A DNA stretch of 9,305 nucleotides, taken from contig JANNXS010000226.1 in assembly GCA_031409695.1 (NCBI GenBank), positions 1 through 9,305 of the forward strand, in the 5' to 3' direction. Below are positions 6,009 to 9,305 of this stretch, in pieces. The notes under the pieces were generated by a model. It did no database searches, was not told where the DNA came from, and was given only the letters and a program-made list of their open reading frames with translations. Both the position numbers and the translations under genes were made by a program. Position 1 is the stretch's first letter; every line of letters begins with the position of its first letter. Origin of the DNA: JABFRJ01 sp031409695. GTDB lineage: Bacteria > Pseudomonadota > Alphaproteobacteria > Rhizobiales > Hyphomicrobiaceae.

Positions 6009-6754
6009 CTGATGCCTCGATCCTCTCCGCCCGCAACATGACCAAAACCTTCGGCGGTCTCGTCGCCGTCCGCGACGTCACACTCGACCTCGCCCCGCGC
6101 GAATTGCACGCCGTCATCGGCCCAAACGGCGCCGGCAAATCCACCTTCGTCAATCTGCTGACTGGCCAGTTTGCCCCGACCAGCGGTCAGATGTTTCTTG
6201 AGGGGCGCGACATCACCGGCACGCCCGCGCACAAGATGCCATCGCTTGGTATCGCGCGGTCGTTTCAGCGGACCAACATTCTCAAAACGCTGACGGTGCT
6301 CGAGAACGTGCGTCTCGCCGCGCAGGCGGTGCAGCTCAAGGCAACGTCTCTGCTGCGTACGCCGCAAACCCAGCCACACCTGGTCGAACGCGCCCATCGT
6401 GCGCTGAAACGCGTGGGGCTGTTGTGGGCTGCAAGCCGAGTCTCCGGTCTCCTGAGCCACGGCGCCCAGCGTCAGCTTGAGATCGCCATGGCCTTGGCCG
6501 TCGAACCAAAAGTATTGCTGCTCGACGAGCCGCTCGCCGGTATGGGCCAGGAAGAGGGGGAGCGCATGGCCGAACTGCTCCGCAGTCTCGCCAAAGAACA
6601 CGCGGTTCTGCTGATCGAGCATGACATGGATTTTGTTTTCAAGGTCGCCGACGTGATGACGGTGCTGGTCGAGGGCACTGTTCTCGCAACCGGCAAGCCA
6701 TCCGACGTGCGCGCCAATGTAGCCGTGCAAACCGCCTATCTCGGGGGGCATTGA
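6005..6754 (+). CDS. livG: LivG-type ABC transporter ATP-binding protein
   Basis: One of the two cytoplasmic ATPases that power the HAAT-family importer. The 249-residue protein has all nucleotide-binding motifs. Walker A is GPNGAGKST (39-47), the Q-loop Gln is residue 88 and the signature is LSHGAQ (150-155). Walker B is LLLDEP with catalytic Glu175, and the switch His is 206 in IEHD. The His in the signature, in place of the first Gly of LSGG, is usual for LivG-type proteins and not a defect. The C-terminal part ending TAYLGGH is the typical LivG tail. The ATG overlaps the livM stop (ATGA), with GGGAGG at 5990-5995 as ribosome binding site. It pairs with the LivF-type ATPase encoded downstream. 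Confidence 0.94.
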   Translation: MTDASILSARNMTKTFGGLVAVRDVTLDLAPRELHAVIGPNGAGKSTFVNLLTGQFAPTSGQMFLEGRDITGTPAHKMPSLGIARSFQRTNILKTLTVLENVRLAAQAVQLKATSLLRTPQTQPHLVERAHRALKRVGLLWAASRVSGLLSHGAQRQLEIAMALAVEPKVLLLDEPLAGMGQEEGERMAELLRSLAKEHAVLLIEHDMDFVFKVADVMTVLVEGTVLATGKPSDVRANVAVQTAYLGGH

Positions 6755-6807
6755 TGGTGCGGTGCGTAAACGTCCTTTTGTTCGTGGGTTGCGAGGTCGC
6801 CCCATGA
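6754..6807 (+). other. 17-codon mini-frame bridging livG and livF
   Basis: An ATG at 6754 overlaps the livG stop (TGATG) and opens a 17-codon frame, reading MVRCVNVLLFVGCEVAP. Its stop at 6805-6807 overlaps the livF start (ATGA). A G-rich stretch (6743-6748) precedes it. Such an arrangement could carry ribosomes from livG to livF without a break. It may equally be chance, since short open frames are common in GC-rich DNA. No peptide function is implied. Confidence 0.2.
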
Positions 6808-7514
6808 CCCCGCTCATTGAAGCCAAAGAGCTCCACACCTACTATGACGAGAGCCACATTCTGCATGCTGTGTCGCTGACGCTCAACGCTGGCGAAACGC
6901 TTGGGCTGATGGGCCGCAATGGCATGGGCAAATCGACGCTGATCCGTACCATTATGGGGCTCGTCCGCCCGCGCTCCGGCACCGTCACCATCGCGGGCGT
7001 CGACATGACGACGGCCAACACACACGCCATCGCGCAGGCCGGTATCGCCTACGTGCCCGAGGGACGCGGCGTGTTTGCGACACTGACCGTGCGTGAAAAT
7101 CTCGCCATTGCGGAACGCGCCGGCGTGGACGGACAGCGCCCATGGACGATGGAGCGCATCCTCGACCTGTTCCCCCGCCTGGGCCAACGGATCTCCAACC
7201 GCGGCGATCAACTGTCCGGTGGCGAACAACAGATGCTCGCTGTCGGCCGTGCCTTGCTGACCAATCCGCGTGTGTTGATCCTCGATGAAGCAACGGAGGG
7301 GTTGGCGCCGCTCATTCGCGAAGAGATCTGGAAGACGGTGCGCCTCGTGCGTCAGGCAGGTATCTCGACGTTGCTGGTTGATAAGAGCGTGTCTGAAGTG
7401 ACGGCGGTAGCAGATCGCGTTCTGATTTTGGTCAAAGGGCGGATCGTGTTCGGCGGCACGCCCGAGACGTTGAAGGCCGAGCCAGACCTGTTGCAAAAGC
7501 ATTTGGGCGTTTAA
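6804..7514 (+). CDS. livF: LivF-type ABC transporter ATP-binding protein
   Basis: Second cytoplasmic ATPase of the importer. I take the ATG at 6804 as start because GAGG at 6793-6796 lies 7 bases upstream and the product MTPLIEAKELHTYY begins where LivF proteins normally do. The frame also opens earlier at a GTG (6762), which would add 14 residues unlike the family. In the 236-residue product, Walker A is GRNGMGKST (37-45), the signature is LSGGEQQ (137-143) and Walker B is LILDEA with Glu162. The usual Q-loop Gln is Glu86 (YVPEGRG). The switch region reads LLVDKS (190-195), where LivF proteins commonly have VEQN and most ABC ATPases have a His. Loss of that His is normal for LivF, but Asp-Lys-Ser is a further variation. 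A 59-base gap separates it from the ligase gene. Confidence 0.93.
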   Translation: MTPLIEAKELHTYYDESHILHAVSLTLNAGETLGLMGRNGMGKSTLIRTIMGLVRPRSGTVTIAGVDMTTANTHAIAQAGIAYVPEGRGVFATLTVRENLAIAERAGVDGQRPWTMERILDLFPRLGQRISNRGDQLSGGEQQMLAVGRALLTNPRVLILDEATEGLAPLIREEIWKTVRLVRQAGISTLLVDKSVSEVTAVADRVLILVKGRIVFGGTPETLKAEPDLLQKHLGV

Positions 7515-7573
7515 CGACGCGGCGCGGACATCCGAACTGGTGTTGGCGCGCGGTGTACAGACAAAGAGGGACC

Positions 7574-9145
7574 ATGACTGAGCACATAGCCTGGACGACC
7601 CCTTCCGGCGCCTACAACGCCGCGACCGACATGATCGACCGCAACGTCGCCCAGGGCCGCGGCAGCAAGATCGCGTTCATCGATCCCAAGCGCCATGTCA
7701 CCTACGCCGACCTGCAGTCAAACGTGAACCGCTTTGCCAACGTCGTGCCGCGCCTGGGCATCGGACGTGAACGTCGCATCGTGCTGATCATGCTTGACAC
7801 CATTGATCTGCCGATCGTGTTCTGGGGTGCGATCAAGGCAGGCCGCGTGCCGATCCCGTTGAACACGCTGCTGCCCGCCGACACGTGGCAGTACATGATC
7901 GAGGACAGCCGCGCCGATGCCGTGGTGATTTCGCAGGAATTGCTGCCCCAGGCCCGCGCGATGCTGGAGGCGATCGCAGCCAAACGCCACCTGCACATCA
8001 TCGTCGCAGGGGCCGATGGTGACGAGACGATTTTCGGCCTCGACGATCTTTTGAATGCCAGCGACACCAGGACAGTCACGGCGGATACCCGTGCCGACGA
8101 AGTCGCCTTCTGGCTCTACTCGTCCGGCTCCACCGGCATGCCTAAAGGCACCAAGCACGTGCACACGAGCGCCATGGCAACGGCGCGTCTGTTCGGCCAG
8201 GGTGTGCTCGGGATCGCTGAAGACGACGTCGTGTTTTCAGCGGCGAAGCTGTTCTTCGCGTACGGTCTCGGCAACGGCATGTCATTCCCACTCGCGGTTG
8301 GCGCGACTGCGATCCTCCTGCCAGATCGTCCGACGCCGGAGAGTGTCGGCCATATGCTGCGCACACATAATCCCACCATTTTCTGTGCTGTCCCGACCCT
8401 GCTTGCCGCCATGCTAGCCCAGCCGAACCTTGGCCAAGGTGCGGGCTCAAACCGTTTGCGAGTTGTAGCCTCAGCTGGCGAGGCCTTACCCGAGGAGATT
8501 GGTAACCGTTTTCAGGCCATGACTGGCGTCGAAGTGATTGACGGCATCGGCTCAACCGAGATGCTGCACATCTTCGTCTCCAACCGTCGCGGCAACGTCC
8601 GGTATGGCTCGTCTGGCACGCCTGTGCCCGGTTACGAAGCAAGGCTGCTTGATGACGACGGCCGCGATGTCGCAAAGGGCGAGATCGGCGAACTCGTCGT
8701 TCGCGGCCCGTCCGCTGCCGAGGGCTACTGGCTACAGCGCGAAAAGAGCCTTAAAACTTTCCGCGGCGCCTGGACCCACACGGGCGACAAGTATCGCATC
8801 GGCGATGACGGCAACTACTTTTACTGCGGCCGCACCGACGACATGTTTAAAGTCTCTGGGATCTGGGTCTCGCCCTTTGAGGTCGAGAGCGCACTGGTCA
8901 CGCATGCAGCCGTGTACGAAGCCGCAGTGGTCGGCCGAGAGGACATCGACGGCCTCACGAAACCACGAGCGTTTGTGGTGCTTAGGCCTGGCATTGAGGC
9001 CAACGACGCGCTGTTGGAAGACCTCAAGGCACACGTGAAGGCTCACGCCGGTGCCTGGAAGTACCCACGCTGGATCGACGTGCGTGCAGATCTGCCAAAG
9101 ACAGCAACGGGCAAGATTCAGCGGTACAAGTTGCGGGCGGAGTAG
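7574..9145 (+). CDS. bclA: benzoate-CoA ligase family protein (aryl-CoA ligase)
   Basis: AMP-forming ligase that activates an aromatic carboxylate with ATP and joins it to coenzyme A, in the cytoplasm. The 523-residue length fits benzoate-CoA ligases (about 520-530). The phosphate loop is SSGSTGMPKG (183-192). The adenylation motif GIGSTEMLHIF begins at 324. ATP ribose contacts are Asp405 in HTGDKYRIGDDG and Arg420 in GRTDD. The hinge region is near 422-426, and the catalytic Lys is 514 in TATGKIQRYKLR. KLFFAYGLGN (225-234) and the STEMLH stretch resemble the benzoate-CoA ligase group and line its substrate pocket. I choose ATG 7574 (GAGG at 7566-7569) over an in-frame GTG at 7553. As last gene of the transporter operon it would trap the imported acid as its thioester. 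Benzoate is most likely; hydroxy- or aminobenzoate cannot be excluded. Confidence 0.93.
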   Translation: MTEHIAWTTPSGAYNAATDMIDRNVAQGRGSKIAFIDPKRHVTYADLQSNVNRFANVVPRLGIGRERRIVLIMLDTIDLPIVFWGAIKAGRVPIPLNTLLPADTWQYMIEDSRADAVVISQELLPQARAMLEAIAAKRHLHIIVAGADGDETIFGLDDLLNASDTRTVTADTRADEVAFWLYSSGSTGMPKGTKHVHTSAMATARLFGQGVLGIAEDDVVFSAAKLFFAYGLGNGMSFPLAVGATAILLPDRPTPESVGHMLRTHNPTIFCAVPTLLAAMLAQPNLGQGAGSNRLRVVASAGEALPEEIGNRFQAMTGVEVIDGIGSTEMLHIFVSNRRGNVRYGSSGTPVPGYEARLLDDDGRDVAKGEIGELVVRGPSAAEGYWLQREKSLKTFRGAWTHTGDKYRIGDDGNYFYCGRTDDMFKVSGIWVSPFEVESALVTHAAVYEAAVVGREDIDGLTKPRAFVVLRPGIEANDALLEDLKAHVKAHAGAWKYPRWIDVRADLPKTATGKIQRYKLRAE

Positions 9146-9162
9146 GTGCCGTCGGTCGCACC
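9145..9162. other. small hairpin at the end of the ligase gene
   Basis: GGTGC (9145-9149) and GCACC (9158-9162) form a 5-bp stem with an 8-base loop, starting on the last base of the ligase stop codon. No T run follows. It could weakly end the operon transcript or be chance. Confidence 0.2.
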
Positions 9163-9233
9163 GTTGAAGCGCTTGTCGCGGCGCATTTCAGCGCGCGCAA
9201 CTTGACCGCCTCGCGCGCCAGACGTACGCGACA

Positions 9234-9305
9234 TCACCAGATCGTCTCGCCCTTAGCCGCCTTGGAGCTCGTCATGCCCGCGTCCGCAGCCCCCACTTCC
9301 GCAGC
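9234..9305 (-). CDS. possible C-terminal end of a convergent gene, cut by window edge
   Basis: On the - strand a frame enters from the window edge and stops at 9234, its 23 codons ending in MTSSKAAKGETIW. Codons are strongly G-first and G/C-ending, as expected for real coding sequence in a GC-rich genome, and the residue mix is protein-like. It would be convergent with the ligase gene, with an 88-base gap. I do not recognise the sequence. The frame is short enough to be chance, and it is mutually exclusive with the + strand start at 9274. Confidence 0.27.
   Translation of the reverse strand, partial: AAEVGAADAGMTSSKAAKGETIW
9274..9305 (+). CDS. possible start of a further operon gene, cut by window edge
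   Basis: An ATG at 9274 is preceded by GGAG (9264-9267) with ideal 6-base spacing. It opens a frame reading MPASAAPTSA to the window edge, 128 bases after the ligase stop. In box-type benzoate clusters further catabolic or transporter genes often follow the ligase, so a gene here would make sense. Only ten codons are visible and their composition is uninformative. It conflicts with a - strand frame over the same bases, and only one of the two can be real. Confidence 0.25.
   Translation, partial: MPASAAPTSA

Noticed and set aside
6452..6469. LSHG in place of LSGG in the LivG signature as a defect
   Set aside because: LSHG is the usual signature form in LivG-type ATPases, and all other motifs are intact.
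6762..6803. Upstream GTG start for livF
   Set aside because: It adds a basic 14-residue leader unlike the family, while the ATG at 6804 has a well-spaced GAGG and the usual LivF N-terminus.
5810..6838. Long open frame of 342 codons on the - strand across livM and livG
   Set aside because: It lies opposite two well-supported genes, shows no recognisable domain, and long antisense frames are expected opposite GC-rich coding sequence.
6639..7502. Open frame of 287 codons on the - strand opposite livF
   Set aside because: It is a shadow of livF with an Arg/His/Gln-rich, low-information translation and no motif.
7553..7573. Upstream GTG start for the benzoate-CoA ligase
   Set aside because: The extra residues MYRQRGT are not family-like, and the ribosome binding site lies at 7565-7570, just before the ATG at 7574.

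Overview
The window reads as a GC-rich, alphaproteobacterial-looking chromosome segment. A Rhizobiales-type host such as the Bradyrhizobium/Rhodopseudomonas group is my best guess. This rests on gene content and protein style only (class-I-like bacterial P450, lpxD-fabZ-lpxA order, Liv-type aromatic-acid transporter next to a benzoate-CoA ligase); no marker gene is present. All confident genes lie on the + strand.

Left part (2-1030): the C-terminal five-sixths or so of a cytochrome P450 whose start lies outside the window. A 151-base gap follows, with weak hairpins, an 11-base direct repeat and a possible promoter.

Second block (1182-3713): lpxD, fabZ and lpxA, a tight lipid A acylation trio. 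FabZ makes room in the acyl-ACP pool, LpxA puts the first 3-hydroxyacyl chain on UDP-GlcNAc (or its 3-amino analogue), and LpxD adds the N-linked chain. The usual neighbours bamA upstream and lpxI/lpxB downstream are absent here, so this may be a second or relocated set. LpxA has an N-terminal extension of about 30 residues and LpxD a low-complexity C-terminal tail.

Intergenic region (3714-4029, 316 bases): no convincing gene. It holds an AT-richer patch with an imperfect palindrome just after lpxA, a GC-rich hairpin, a cluster of ATGTC words and three imperfect tandem repeats. It must carry the promoter of the next operon, but I cannot place it firmly.

Third block (4030-9145): an operon of livH-, livM-, livG- and livF-type ABC transporter genes, joined by ATGA overlaps, then a benzoate-CoA-ligase-family gene. 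The likely logic is uptake of an aromatic carboxylate by the HAAT-family transporter and immediate trapping as its CoA thioester for a benzoyl-CoA pathway (aerobic box, anaerobic bad, or similar). The periplasmic binding protein and ring-attacking enzymes are not in the window.

Right edge (9146-9305): two mutually exclusive short reading frames, a + strand start with a good ribosome binding site at 9274 and the tail of a - strand frame ending at 9234. The window is too short to decide. I found no RNA gene, insertion sequence, CRISPR array or clearly novel system. The most interesting leads are the P450/lipid A neighbourhood and the repeat-bearing intergenic regions.
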